Source: CAZRHH01 sp964599885 (GTDB taxonomy: Bacteria > Chloroflexota > Dehalococcoidia > DSTF01 > JACRBR01). Taken from it: a stretch of DNA of 30,808 nucleotides. The stretch spans positions 1 through 30,808 of the forward strand of contig CAZRHH010000034.1 of assembly GCA_964599885.1 (NCBI GenBank), written 5' to 3'. Each line of letters opens with the position of its first letter. The first letter of the stretch is position 1. Positions 1-7,405 of this stretch are shown in pieces. The translations under genes were made by a program, and so were the position numbers. Below the pieces are notes generated by a model that ran no database searches, was not told the DNA's origin, and worked only from the letters and a program-made list of their open reading frames with translations.

Positions 1-254
1 CCAGCGATGTCGTTGGTCTTGGAGGAGATCTCCTTGGCGAGCTGGGCGCCGATGTTGTCGAAGGGCTCGTCGAGGTCGATGTCTTTGGCGATGGTGACGC
101 CGTCGTTGGTGATGGTGGGGGCGCCGAACTTCTTGTCCAGCACGACGTTGCGGCCCTTGGGGCCGAGGGTGATCTTGACGGCGTCCGCCAGGGCATCGAT
201 GCCGCGCATCAGGGCGTGACGGGCGTCTTCCTCGAAGAGAAGCTGCTTGGCCAT
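1..254 (-). CDS. groL: Chaperonin GroEL, N-terminal part (cut by window edge)
   Basis: 60 kDa chaperonin subunit that folds proteins in an ATP-driven double ring in the cytoplasm. The visible 84-85 residues begin MAKQLLFEEDARHALMRG and contain the family's N-terminal equatorial-domain signature TLGPKGRNVVLDKKFG followed by PTITNDGVTIAKDI, which binds nucleotide. The ATG at 252-254 is preceded by a GAGG ribosome binding site. The gene runs off the left edge, so the GDGTT catalytic segment and the C-terminus are not visible. No groES lies between the promoter and groEL, so this copy is transcribed on its own or groES lies elsewhere. The CIRCE operator and sigma-70-like promoter upstream indicate HrcA-type heat-shock control. 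Identification is essentially certain; whether it is the only groEL copy cannot be told here. Confidence 0.97.
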   Translation of the reverse strand, partial: MAKQLLFEEDARHALMRGIDALADAVKITLGPKGRNVVLDKKFGAPTITNDGVTIAKDIDLDEPFDNIGAQLAKEISSKTNDIA

Positions 255-309
255 ATCTACCTCATCCTTGTGTGTGTTGATTCTGGGTGGACCAGTTGAA
301 GCCGTGATT

Positions 310-336
310 CTGGCACTCGTGGAGAGGGAGTGCTAA
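310..336 (-). promoter_or_regulatory. CIRCE operator (HrcA binding site) of groEL
   Basis: Inverted repeat CTGGCACTC - 9 nt - GAGTGCTAA. The right arm is identical to the CIRCE consensus and the left arm differs at two positions from TTAGCACTC; the 9-nt spacer is exact. It lies 55 bases upstream of the groEL start and directly downstream of a predicted -10 box, where HrcA would block transcription. HrcA itself is not encoded in the window. Confidence 0.93.
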
Positions 337-339
337 GTG

Positions 340-368
340 AGTGTAGGGGATGGATCGTGGGTGATCAA
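340..368 (-). promoter_or_regulatory. Predicted sigma-70-type promoter of groEL
   Basis: Read on the minus strand: TTGATC (-35, 363-368), exactly 17 nt spacer, TACACT (-10, 340-345). Each hexamer matches 4 of 6 consensus bases. The predicted transcription start falls within the adjacent CIRCE element, the classical arrangement for HrcA-repressed chaperonin genes. Confidence 0.65.
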
Positions 369-413
369 GCGTGCTGGTTTGACGACTTTGGTGTCTGGTG
401 TTTCGTGGGGGCT

Positions 414-463
414 GGGGACTGGGGATTGGGGATTGGGGATTGGGGATTGGGGATTGGGGAGGG
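414..463 (+). repeat. Heptanucleotide tandem repeat, GGGGATT type
   Basis: One GGGGACT unit (414-420), five perfect GGGGATT units (421-455) and a partial unit to 463. The array abuts the TAA stop codon (464-466) of the minus-strand membrane protein. Seven closely spaced runs of four G on the plus strand, with three-base loops, could form a G-quadruplex. A degenerate single copy of the GGTGTCT family lies just before it near 390. Confidence 0.9.
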
Positions 464-1177
464 TTATGCGCGATTTTCGTGGCGCGTGCTGCGCAGGCGG
501 TAGATGGCGGCGGTGAAGACGACGAAGAGCAGCGAGGCGCCGGCGGCGGTGAGGATGTGGGCGCTATTGAACGGGCTGGTGTGGTTGTGGGCGTGCGCGC
601 CGGCGAAATGGAGATAGTACTCGCCGTAGAAGCCGGCGATGAGCATGCCGACGCCGGCGATCGCCGTGACGGCAACGGCAGCGGCGGCGATATGCGCGCG
701 GCGGACGATCGGGAGCGCCGGCGCGGCGAGGAACGATGCGATGATCAGGAGCGCGCCGGTAACGATGATGCACAGGCCGTCGCCGCGGCCGACGACGTAC
801 CAGGCCGCGGCCGGGTCGTCCTGCAGCGCGTAGAGATTGCGCAGATCGCGGGCGGCGACGAGCGCGATGGCGGCGCCGGCGGCGGGCACGAGCCAGCGAA
901 CGGCGTGCAGGCCGGCGCGAGTTGAGATGATCGATGCGAGTACGGACGCGGCGGCGAGCGCGATGAAGTATTTGCCGTGACCGGAGACGCCGTTGCGCTG
1001 GACGAGGCCGGCGTAGAACGTCGCCCACGCGGTGTACGAACCGACGATGACGGCGATCGCGCCGGCCGTTGTCGCGAGGACGGAGAGCGGGAGCTGCATG
1101 TCGCGCAGACGCATGGTGCGGCTGCGGCGGTCATCGCGCTGTAGCGTCGTTGCGGCGGTGGGGGCTTGCATCGTCAT
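464..1177 (-). CDS. Hypothetical six-helix membrane protein
   Basis: A 237-residue integral membrane protein of unrecognised family. I chose the ATG at 1175-1177 (MTMQAPTA) because an AAGGATC motif lies upstream and the longer open frame beyond it runs through intergenic heptamer repeats. A polar, Arg-rich N-terminus (1-30) is followed by predicted membrane helices near residues 31-58, 68-86, 92-108, 133-156, 162-183 and 205-225. A His-rich loop (HFAGAHAHNHT, about 190-200) sits between helices 5 and 6 and could bind metal, but this is only a guess. A GGGGATT array touches its stop codon. No enzymatic motif is visible. It lies downstream of the lipoprotein gene in the same direction, separated by about 260 bases of repeats, so cotranscription is uncertain. 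Confidence 0.8.
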   Translation of the reverse strand: MTMQAPTAATTLQRDDRRSRTMRLRDMQLPLSVLATTAGAIAVIVGSYTAWATFYAGLVQRNGVSGHGKYFIALAAASVLASIISTRAGLHAVRWLVPAAGAAIALVAARDLRNLYALQDDPAAAWYVVGRGDGLCIIVTGALLIIASFLAAPALPIVRRAHIAAAAVAVTAIAGVGMLIAGFYGEYYLHFAGAHAHNHTSPFNSAHILTAAGASLLFVVFTAAIYRLRSTRHENRA

Positions 1178-1209
1178 GTGGGTTGATCCTTGATGATGGA
1201 ATCGGGCGG

Positions 1210-1271
<62 letters not shown>

Positions 1272-1315
1272 GAGATTATTCGGTGGCTGTGGTTGTGCGG
1301 GTTGCGCGGGATACC

Positions 1316-1339
1316 GGGGCGCACACGTGGGTGCGCCCC
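1316..1339. repeat. Dispersed hairpin element
   Basis: Perfect inverted repeat GGGGCGCAC - ACGTGG - GTGCGCCCC followed by TACCG. The perfect arms and the CCTAC end match the style of the other intergenic hairpins (11024, 18518, 22722, 26629, 26694), although the arm sequences differ. Confidence 0.7.
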
Positions 1340-1391
1340 TACCGTGGCCGCCAACCACATTGGCTGGCCCGCTTCTCGCGCTGCCGTGCGG

Positions 1392-1419
1392 CCGGGCGGA
1401 GCGTTCTTGCTCCGCCCGG
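1392..1419 (-). terminator. Strong hairpin after the lipoprotein gene (possible terminator)
   Basis: Perfect 11-bp inverted repeat CCGGGCGGAGC - 6 nt - GCTCCGCCCGG, 15 bases beyond the lipoprotein stop codon. There is no T-tract on the minus strand, so it may be a dispersed hairpin rather than a classical intrinsic terminator. It could still stall transcription or protect the mRNA end. Confidence 0.5.
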
Positions 1420-1434
1420 GGCACGATGTTCGGA

Positions 1435-2139
1435 CTACGAACGCACGCCGAAGAAGAGGAGGAGGTCCGTCGGGACGTCGCCAGTCGCGCTGGCTTCGCC
1501 CTCGGCCTGCACCGCGCGCAAGGCTGCGAGCGACTTGCCGGCTTCGACCTTGTCCCACGCTTCGCGCGTGTTGATGCCGACGACCACAACATCCCAGGGA
1601 GTCTCGCCCGCAGCCGAGAAACCCGGCTCTTCCGGATCGATAATGTGGCTGTGCGGCGGCAGCGGGATCACGTCGCCCAGACCGATCGAACTGACGTTGA
1701 TTTCGCTCGGGTGCGCGACGCACTCACCGGCGGTCTCGCAATGCAGTTCGATACCGTCGGTTTCCGTGAAGAGCGGCACGAGTACCCACACCGTCGGTAC
1801 GGGTTCGCTCACGCCATCGGGGTTGGTGCCGTCGTTGCCGGTCTCGCAGTCGCCGTCGTTGCAGAAGAAGTCCTGCGTGTAGAAGACGGTGCCGGTGGCG
1901 CCACCGGCCCAGCCGGGCGTCTCGCCGAGTACTTCTTCGTCATCGCCGCCCTCGGCCGGGGTCGAGTCACCTTCGGGCGTCGTGTCGCCTGCTGGCGTGG
2001 TCGCCATTGCTGCGGGCGTGTTGCCGCCGGTCGCATCATCGCCGTCGTCGTCATCACCGCACGCCGCCCCAGACGCCGCCAGCGCGACGATCAGCACGCC
2101 GACACCGAGAATCCGTCCTCGTTTCAAGATATCCGCCAT
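1435..2139 (-). CDS. Acidic secreted lipoprotein of unknown function
   Basis: A 234-residue predicted lipoprotein. The ATG at 2137-2139 follows GGAGAAGG, a good ribosome binding site. A basic N-terminus and hydrophobic stretch (LGVGVLIVALAASGAAC) end in a lipobox-like GAAC, so the mature protein would be lipid-anchored at about Cys27. A very acidic, Thr/Pro-rich linker (DDDDGDD, then TTPEGDSTPAEGGDDEE to about residue 70) precedes a globular domain. That domain has paired cysteines (FFCNDGDCETG and ELHCETAGECVAH), suggesting disulfides outside the membrane, and a segment PLPPHSHIIDPEEPG. I do not recognise the family. A strong hairpin follows the stop codon. Confidence 0.85.
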   Translation of the reverse strand: MADILKRGRILGVGVLIVALAASGAACGDDDDGDDATGGNTPAAMATTPAGDTTPEGDSTPAEGGDDEEVLGETPGWAGGATGTVFYTQDFFCNDGDCETGNDGTNPDGVSEPVPTVWVLVPLFTETDGIELHCETAGECVAHPSEINVSSIGLGDVIPLPPHSHIIDPEEPGFSAAGETPWDVVVVGINTREAWDKVEAGKSLAALRAVQAEGEASATGDVPTDLLLFFGVRS

Positions 2140-2403
2140 AAACCTTCTCCATTCCAATTTCCACGGACCATGCATTCCGATGGCCGTGCACCGTGGGCGC
2201 GGTCGCGCCCTATCGCCGATGCCAGTGATTCGGGCGTTCGACGCAGCGGGATCACGCCCAGAGCGTGTATTTCGGCGCGCAGATGTTGCAGGGGCGTAAA
2301 GCGATGAATCGCGTTGCGCGCTCAGGCTTTGGAGATGAAGCCCGAGGCTATGAATCGGTGATGTTGACGTCCGCGGATGTCTCACGATATCAGTGCGAAC
2401 TCT

Positions 2404-3042
2404 CTATCGTAAGGGTTCGGTAAGGCGCATCCATCGTTCTCGTATGGACCGCGATTCTGATTGTTGAACGTACGTCTCCAGCTCGGTTTGAACGCTACTC
2501 AATTCGGACGAGCAACTCCTGAACGCGGCGTAGGCGCGATCCCAGTTCCCCCGTTGATTCTGTGTGTGCGGCCCCTCAGTCCACCCTGTATCTATCTGTG
2601 AAACTCCCGCAGCATTGACTGCAATCCAGTCGGGAAGATCCAGTTTCAACGCGTTAAGGAAGTCGCGACGATAATCTTCGACGCGCAACCTGAAGGAGTT
2701 CAAATCCCGGAGCACCACAGCGAGATGGGAGGGTTGCGCCACCGGAGACTCGTAGGCCCAGTTTGGTAACGCCAGGAACCGCATAGCGTCAGCCCGCCAA
2801 TGCTCGACCTCCCCCTTCGTCTGCTCGCTCATGAAGCCAGCACGCGTCGCTAGGTCGAGGAGCGTGTGAATGGCTGGGTAGTTCGCGCAAGCCGCGGCCA
2901 ACAGTGTGCGGCCGCGGACGTCCCACGCGGCGACTCCGGTAACGTCCTCACCACATAGGACTCTTCCATCGGTTCCGCGATTCCAATTACTCCGGGGCTT
3001 GTTCCTTCCACCTTGATACGAGCCGTCCCCAAAACAAACCAC
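2404..3042 (-). CDS. Hypothetical protein, 3' part of a probably frameshifted gene
   Basis: A 212-codon frame whose convincing part starts near 2955 (GEDVTGVAAWDVRGR...) and runs to the TAG at 2404. Predicted content is soluble and helical, with a segment SSVQTELETYVQQSESRSIRERW near the C-terminus; no family is recognised. Residues before about 2955 in this frame look like noise, whereas the overlapping frame from 3188 looks coding there. The two together would make one protein of about 261 residues if a single missing base were restored between about 2940 and 2960. Base composition is clearly less GC-rich than the neighbours, suggesting recent acquisition. It could be a decayed gene or a sequencing/assembly error. 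Confidence 0.5.
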   Translation of the reverse strand: MVCFGDGSYQGGRNKPRSNWNRGTDGRVLCGEDVTGVAAWDVRGRTLLAAACANYPAIHTLLDLATRAGFMSEQTKGEVEHWRADAMRFLALPNWAYESPVAQPSHLAVVLRDLNSFRLRVEDYRRDFLNALKLDLPDWIAVNAAGVSQIDTGWTEGPHTQNQRGNWDRAYAAFRSCSSELSSVQTELETYVQQSESRSIRERWMRLTEPLR

Positions 3043-3188
3043 TTATCAACGACAGCGCGCGCCGTTTCTCCGTGAAGGACAAGTATCTGTTGCGCAGTCT
3101 CCGCTCCAGCGGAGACGCCGTATAGCTCTATTCCGTTCCACGAAATGGCGTTGGAGTAGAGGCAGACCGCCCTTTGGATGAACGGCAT
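2850..3188 (-). CDS. Hypothetical protein, 5' part of a probably frameshifted gene
   Basis: A frame beginning MPFIQRAVCLYSNAISW and plausibly coding to about 2950 (IAEPMEESYVV), after which it turns into a shadow of the overlapping frame. Total length from this ATG to the stop at 2404 is 785 bases, that is 261 codons plus two bases, consistent with one lost base. No known domain is recognised and no strong ribosome binding site is seen. The lower GC is shared with the 3' part. Most likely this is the N-terminal third of the same gene. Confidence 0.4.
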   Translation of the reverse strand: MPFIQRAVCLYSNAISWNGIELYGVSAGAETAQQILVLHGETARAVVDKWFVLGTARIKVEGTSPGVIGIAEPMEESYVVRTLPESPRGTSAAAHCWPRLARTTQPFTRSST

Positions 3189-3277
3189 CGTCTGATAAAG
3201 GTGGGGGGCGAAGCTAGCTTCCTCGTCAGAGATCCTGGCCCATTTTAGAACTAGCGTTCTGCCACGTCAAGCCCATC

Positions 3278-4660
3278 TCAGTTCCGTGTCGTCCCCGGGA
3301 TGCCGATGGCGACGTTGACGCGGATGAAGACGGCGATCTCCTGGCGCGCGTCGCCCTCGCCGAGACCCTCGATCGTCACGACGGCGGCGTCGCTGCCGAC
3401 GATCTTGCGCGGGTCGACGGAGATCTTCAGCGTCGACGTGCGATCGCACGGAGAGGCCGGGAGGCACGGCAGGTCGGGCCCGACGGCGACGCCGGCTTGG
3501 AGCGATACGGTGATCCACGATTTGTTCGCGCTGACACGCCAGGGGACGATGCCGCTACCGGTGTTGCTAATCCGCACTTCGGCGGGCGTCGCCGAGCGGT
3601 TCGGGCGTACGTTCACGAGCAGGATCGGCCGGTCGACGGACAGCCGCGGCGCACCGAGGACGGCGCGGCGATCGTTATCGGATGGGCGGTTGGTGGGATC
3701 CTCGTGCTGGGGCTTGGGCGTGGGGATGTCCATCTGGTTGTACGGAAACTGAAAGTTGGCGAGTTCGAGCGGCGTGCGCCAATACGGGTTGTTGAGATCA
3801 GGCAGCGTCGCTTCGAGCGGGCGCCACAACTCGTTGTTCTGCACTGTGGGTGGATGCGCCATGCAGCCGTAGACGAGTTCCTGGTACGGGTGCAGGCTGC
3901 GGTTGTGGCTGAGGCCATCGTTCGCGGCGCCGCAGCTGTACGGCGTGCGTGGCCACGCGGCGTAGATCGGGTCCATCGGGTGGTTGCTGCGGTTGGCGCC
4001 GGGGCCGGTGAAGCCGTTGTAGCTCCAGATCGCGTAGTACCAGTTTTCGATGATCTTCGGATCGCTGTTCGTATCGATGCCGGCGATCGGGCGCGAATCC
4101 GGCGCCGAGTTCCACTTGTCGATGAGGATCGCCGACGCGCGGCCAATGTTGTACGCGAAGTGCGTAGCGACGAGCGCCTGCTCGTCGGACGGCTGGCCGT
4201 TCTCGCCGACCGGCGCAGTCATGCCGCTGGTTACCTGGCCGATACCGTGGCCGCAGTCGAACGACACCAGCGAGGGGCCGATAGCGCCGAACGGCAGGCC
4301 GGGCGCGCCCTGCGTCGCGACGCTCTCGATCCAGCTAATCGCTTTGAGCAGCGTTGGCGGCACGTAGACGGGTGAGGCGACGCGGTTGCCGCGCAACCCC
4401 GTCTCGATGTGGCGCTGCGAGAAGAATGGGTCAGCCGGAAACAGCATGTCGTAGCCGGCAAGTTCCATCGCCTGCATGTAGAGCTTGCGGTCTTCCGTCG
4501 TCTCGTACGTCGTCGGCGGTGTGACGAAGGCGCACGCTTCCGCGACATCGGCGCGTTGCCCGCGCGGGATCAGCGTCGCCGAGAGCGCGAGTGCTGCGAT
4601 CGTCGTCGCCCAGATGAGGCGGCGGGCGTACAAGCGGACGAAGCGCGTTGCGATGCTCAT
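3278..4660 (-). CDS. Exported lysozyme-like (SLT-type) protein with C-terminal BACON-like domain
   Basis: A 460-residue exported protein. The ATG at 4658-4660 overlaps the stop of the upstream gene (ATGA), pointing to translational coupling. A hydrophobic signal or anchor segment spans about residues 14-31. Residues 100-220 look like a transglycosylase/lysozyme fold: AISWIES with candidate catalytic Glu112, GHGIGQVTSGM (137-147), and WYYAIWSYNGF (207-217), matching the E...GxxQ...YNG pattern of SLT domains. A linker rich in Trp and Pro follows. Residues 340-450 (SVDRPILLVNVRPNRSATPAEVRISNTGSG...WRVSANKSWITVS...) resemble BACON or related Ig-like beta-sandwich domains. Cell-wall cleavage or binding outside the membrane is the likely role. 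The SLT call rests on motifs only. Confidence 0.75.
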   Translation of the reverse strand: MSIATRFVRLYARRLIWATTIAALALSATLIPRGQRADVAEACAFVTPPTTYETTEDRKLYMQAMELAGYDMLFPADPFFSQRHIETGLRGNRVASPVYVPPTLLKAISWIESVATQGAPGLPFGAIGPSLVSFDCGHGIGQVTSGMTAPVGENGQPSDEQALVATHFAYNIGRASAILIDKWNSAPDSRPIAGIDTNSDPKIIENWYYAIWSYNGFTGPGANRSNHPMDPIYAAWPRTPYSCGAANDGLSHNRSLHPYQELVYGCMAHPPTVQNNELWRPLEATLPDLNNPYWRTPLELANFQFPYNQMDIPTPKPQHEDPTNRPSDNDRRAVLGAPRLSVDRPILLVNVRPNRSATPAEVRISNTGSGIVPWRVSANKSWITVSLQAGVAVGPDLPCLPASPCDRTSTLKISVDPRKIVGSDAAVVTIEGLGEGDARQEIAVFIRVNVAIGIPGTTRN

Positions 4661-5805
4661 TCCAGCCACCCCACGATCAGCACATCCGCCTCGTCCGACA
4701 CGCGCTCGCGCGAACCATCGCTCGCGATCAGATCGACATAGCTCTCGCCGGCCTCGAACGTCGTCGCGCCATCGACACTGCGCACGGCGAGCGTCGCGCC
4801 GTCGGGCGACCAGGCGAGCGGCAGATCGATGCTGTCGTCGTTTTCGGTGAGCGCGTTCGTCGCGCCCGACGCATCGACGGCAACCGCGTCGCCGCCGCCT
4901 TCGGGCTTGATCGCGGCCACGGTGAGTTCGCCGTCGTCGCGCCAGGTTGGGTTGAACTCGGCGCGCGGCGCGTCGCTCTCGATCGCGACAGATGCGGCGG
5001 CGGTCGCGAGATCGAGCGTCATCGTGACGACGCCGGGCGTCGCGCCGCTTTCGGCGACGGAGTAGGCGAGCGTCGTGCCGTCGGGGGAGAGCTTCCAGTC
5101 GCGGGCGATCTCGTCGCTGAGGTGCGCGATCAGCGTTTCGGCGGAGCCGTCGGGCGCGACGCTGTAGAGATCGCTGCCGGTTTCGTTCAGCGTCGCGAAG
5201 TAGAGCTTGGAGCCGTCCGGCGCGAAGGCGATCGGAAACACCGACGCGCTGCGCCACGACGTGAGCGTCGCGCGCGTGCCGTCGCGGCCGAGCAGCAGCA
5301 GTTCGAACGTGCCGGCGCTGTCTTCGACCGCGACGTTCTTGCGCACGACGATCGACGCGCTATCCGGCGACCAGACGGGCGCGATCAGCAGGTCGATGTC
5401 GGTCGCGAGCAACGTCACATCGCCGCCGGCGTCGACGATGCCGGCGATGGCGGGCGAAGCGGGGGACGGATCTTCGGTATCGGGCGCGAGCGCCGTGTAG
5501 GCGATGGCGCTGCCGTCGGGTGCGAGCGCGGCGAAGACGCCGAACTCGTCGGCGTGGTCGATCGTGGCGATTTCGGCGCGGGAGCCGGCGATGTCGCTGG
5601 GGTCGATGGCGACGATCGTGTCGGCGAAGCGGCCGAACTCGCTGATCAGAAGCTGCTGCCCGCCGGCCTGCACACGCTGGAACGCGGTAGCGTCGTCGCC
5701 GCCGATGTTGTCGATGGCGAAGTAGCCACCGGTTGCGGCGGCGGTCACGATGCCGCCCGCAAGCGCCGGTTTGGCGAGCACGGCGAGAACGCGGACGATT
5801 AGCAT
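4657..5805 (-). CDS. Membrane-anchored TolB/PD40-type beta-propeller protein
   Basis: 382 residues starting at ATG 5803-5805 with AGGAG about 10 bases upstream. An N-terminal hydrophobic anchor (residues 4-28) is followed by repeated PD40-like blades marked by LAPDGSAIAYT, WSPDSASIVV, FAPDGSKLYFAT, LSPDGTTLAYS and AWSPDGATLAVRS. The protein is therefore an extracytoplasmic beta-propeller, probably a binding scaffold rather than an enzyme. It overlaps the following lysozyme-like gene by four bases, so the two are likely made together and may act together at the cell wall. The family is broad and gives no specific ligand. Confidence 0.83.
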   Translation of the reverse strand: MLIVRVLAVLAKPALAGGIVTAAATGGYFAIDNIGGDDATAFQRVQAGGQQLLISEFGRFADTIVAIDPSDIAGSRAEIATIDHADEFGVFAALAPDGSAIAYTALAPDTEDPSPASPAIAGIVDAGGDVTLLATDIDLLIAPVWSPDSASIVVRKNVAVEDSAGTFELLLLGRDGTRATLTSWRSASVFPIAFAPDGSKLYFATLNETGSDLYSVAPDGSAETLIAHLSDEIARDWKLSPDGTTLAYSVAESGATPGVVTMTLDLATAAASVAIESDAPRAEFNPTWRDDGELTVAAIKPEGGGDAVAVDASGATNALTENDDSIDLPLAWSPDGATLAVRSVDGATTFEAGESYVDLIASDGSRERVSDEADVLIVGWLE

Positions 5806-5907
5806 AGGCCGTTCACTCCTTGCCCCAGGGGGCCTCGTTCGAGCCTATATTCGTTCGCGCCGGCACACCCCGCCAAGGGACCGGAGCTATGTCGTTGTGT
5901 ACGCACG

Positions 5908-6573
5908 TCAGACGCGACTTTCGGCCTCAGTGCCGTCGTCGCCTTCGTTCATGACGCTGCGGATGTGCCGGTAGACGTACCAGACCACCGCGATCCCGAC
6001 GATGGCGTACACCGGATACTCGACCGGCGTCATCCACTCGCGGAGATCCTCGTAATTCTCGCCCAGTTTATACCCGCCGTACGCAAGTCCGGTAGCCCAG
6101 ACGAACGAACCGAGAAACGTATACAACGTGAATTGCCAGATTGACATGGCCACGAGGCCCGCCGGCACGCTGACCAGCGAGCGCACGAGCGGCACCATCC
6201 GCCCGAAGAAGACGGCCCAGTTGCCCCAGCGCTTGAAGAAGCGATCGGCCTGGTCGAGGTCGCCGCGCGAGATCAGCACCCACTTGCCGTACTTGTTGAC
6301 GAACGGGCGGCCACCGAGCTTCGAGATGTAGTAGATGCCGACGGCGCCGAGCGTGCTGCCGATGGCGCCGAAGATGCCGGCGCCGATCACCCAGTACCAG
6401 CCGAGGCCCTCATCGGCGATCAGCTTCCAGCCGGCGAGCGGCATGACGATTTCGCTGGGGATAGGGAAGACGACGGTTTCGAGCGCCATCAGGAAGATGA
6501 CGCCGGGCCAGCCGATCGCGTCGTACGTGGCATCGATGAAGTCGAGCAGCGCCTGCTCGATACCGCTTAACAG
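5908..6573 (-). CDS. DedA/SNARE-associated family membrane protein, probable CTG start
   Basis: Integral membrane protein of the DedA family, whose members include undecaprenyl-phosphate and phospholipid flippases. Visible family features are MALETVVFPIPSEIVMPLAG, a GxxxG-rich helix (GAIGSTLGAVGIYYISKLGG), the conserved segment FFGRMVPLVRSLVSVPAGLVAM and a final helix with GYKLGENY. The first ATG (6489) would cut off the first amphipathic/membrane segment. In frame upstream, a CTG at 6571-6573 is preceded by GGGGAGG at 8-base spacing. It gives LSGIEQALLDFIDATYDAIGWPG, just what DedA proteins have at this point, with no in-frame ATG, GTG or TTG seen closer to that site. I therefore place the start at 6573 (221 residues). 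The family call is firm; the start is a reasoned inference. Confidence 0.88.
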   Translation of the reverse strand: MLSGIEQALLDFIDATYDAIGWPGVIFLMALETVVFPIPSEIVMPLAGWKLIADEGLGWYWVIGAGIFGAIGSTLGAVGIYYISKLGGRPFVNKYGKWVLISRGDLDQADRFFKRWGNWAVFFGRMVPLVRSLVSVPAGLVAMSIWQFTLYTFLGSFVWATGLAYGGYKLGENYEDLREWMTPVEYPVYAIVGIAVVWYVYRHIRSVMNEGDDGTEAESRV

Positions 6574-6688
6574 TGTCCGCGCCTCCCCTGGTCCGCTCTG
6601 CCCCGCGCCTTCCGGTGGCCGCGCGCAGGCCTGCCGGAAGCTCTGGCGAGTGTAGGGGGCGTGATCTCAGGCTGTCAAGCGGGGGGAC

Positions 6689-6734
6689 GGTTCACCGCAA
6701 AGGCGCAAAGGACGCCGAGGAACGCAAAGGGAGG
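6689..6734 (+). repeat. Dispersed GCAAAGGC octamer repeat
   Basis: GGTTCACCGCAAAGGCGCAA followed by AGGACGCCGAGGAACGCAAAGG: near-period-8 repeats of GCAAAGGC. Near-identical elements occur at 8291 and 24371, each starting with (G/A)TTCACCGCAAAGGCGCA. It lies between the Rieske and dedA genes in the leader region of dedA. The rest of this interval (6574-6855) shows only degenerate repeats and nothing else I can name. Confidence 0.8.
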
Positions 6735-6855
6735 GTGTGGGAAGCCGGAGGTCAGAAATGGGAGTCAGGAGGCGAGGTGATCAACTGGCCGCCGTCCAGT
6801 CACTTACCTCTATTCTCCGTTGTTCGAATGCGGAACAAGCGTAGAAGCAAAGGCG

Positions 6856-7215
6856 CTACACCTCGACGTAGACGTCGTCGCCTTCGACGCGGGTGGGGTA
6901 GCTGTTGACGCTGCGCTTGAGGAAGCCGGGGAACGTGGCGTCCATGAGGAGTTTGTACCAGGCGGGGTGCGTCACCCAGTTGCAGACGCCGCCGTCGGTG
7001 ACATCGAACTTGGAGCCGTGACCGGCGCAGGTGACCGTCGTGCCGTCGAGCGTGCCGTTATGTAGCCGATAGCGCAGGTGCGTGCAGCGGTCGCTGATCG
7101 CGTAGGCGTCGCCATCGATGTTGGCGACGAGGATCTCCTTGCCGCGGGCCTTGACGCCGATCATGGTGCCGGTGGGGATATCGGACAGCCGGGCGACGCG
7201 CACAAACTCGGCCAC
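6856..7215 (-). CDS. Rieske [2Fe-2S] ferredoxin
   Basis: Small soluble electron carrier. With a GTG start at 7213-7215 the protein has 119 residues, and GGAGGAG lies exactly 8 bases upstream. A longer ATG frame from 7275 adds 20 polar residues and has no such site. Ligand motifs are Cys44-Thr-His46 and Cys63-Ala-Gly-His66, the C-x-H...C-x-x-H pattern of Rieske proteins; GHGSKFD after the second motif is typical of the ferredoxin/NirD-like type. The C-terminal part (HPAWYKLLMDATFPGFLKRSV) is longer than in minimal ferredoxins. No oxygenase subunit is adjacent, so the partner is unknown. Confidence 0.92.
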   Translation of the reverse strand: MAEFVRVARLSDIPTGTMIGVKARGKEILVANIDGDAYAISDRCTHLRYRLHNGTLDGTTVTCAGHGSKFDVTDGGVCNWVTHPAWYKLLMDATFPGFLKRSVNSYPTRVEGDDVYVEV

Positions 7216-7288
7216 GGTCGATGCTCCTCCGCTGCTGCTTCGTTCGGGCGCGATTGTATCGTGGGAAGCGGTCACGCGCTATGCATGG

Positions 7289-7314
7289 GCGACTGGTGTC
7301 TGGTGTTTGGTCGC
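7289..7314 (+). repeat. GGTGTCT heptamer pair bounded by inverted arms
   Basis: GCGAC (7289-7293), T, GGTGTCT, GGTGTTT, G, GTCGC (7310-7314). The same design recurs at 7406-7440, suggesting a bounded element rather than random slippage. Confidence 0.7.
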
Positions 7315-7405
7315 GCGGGGCGGGCGTGATGCGCCGGTTCAGCGGTTTAGCGTCTGTTTGCCCAACGTGTGACACCGGCCGAAAGCGGGTGCCCAGCAGA
7401 TGATC

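Noticed and set aside
414..463. Possible CRISPR array
   Set aside because: Unit is seven bases with no spacers; the other arrays likewise lack spacers and no cas gene is present.
1435..2385. Longer 316-codon frame for the lipoprotein
   Set aside because: The lipoprotein signal and strong ribosome binding site mark ATG 2139 as the start; upstream residues would hide the signal peptide.
3247..3260. AGAAC-TAGC-GTTCT inverted repeat as terminator of the lysozyme-like gene
   Set aside because: Only five base pairs and no T-run; too weak to call.
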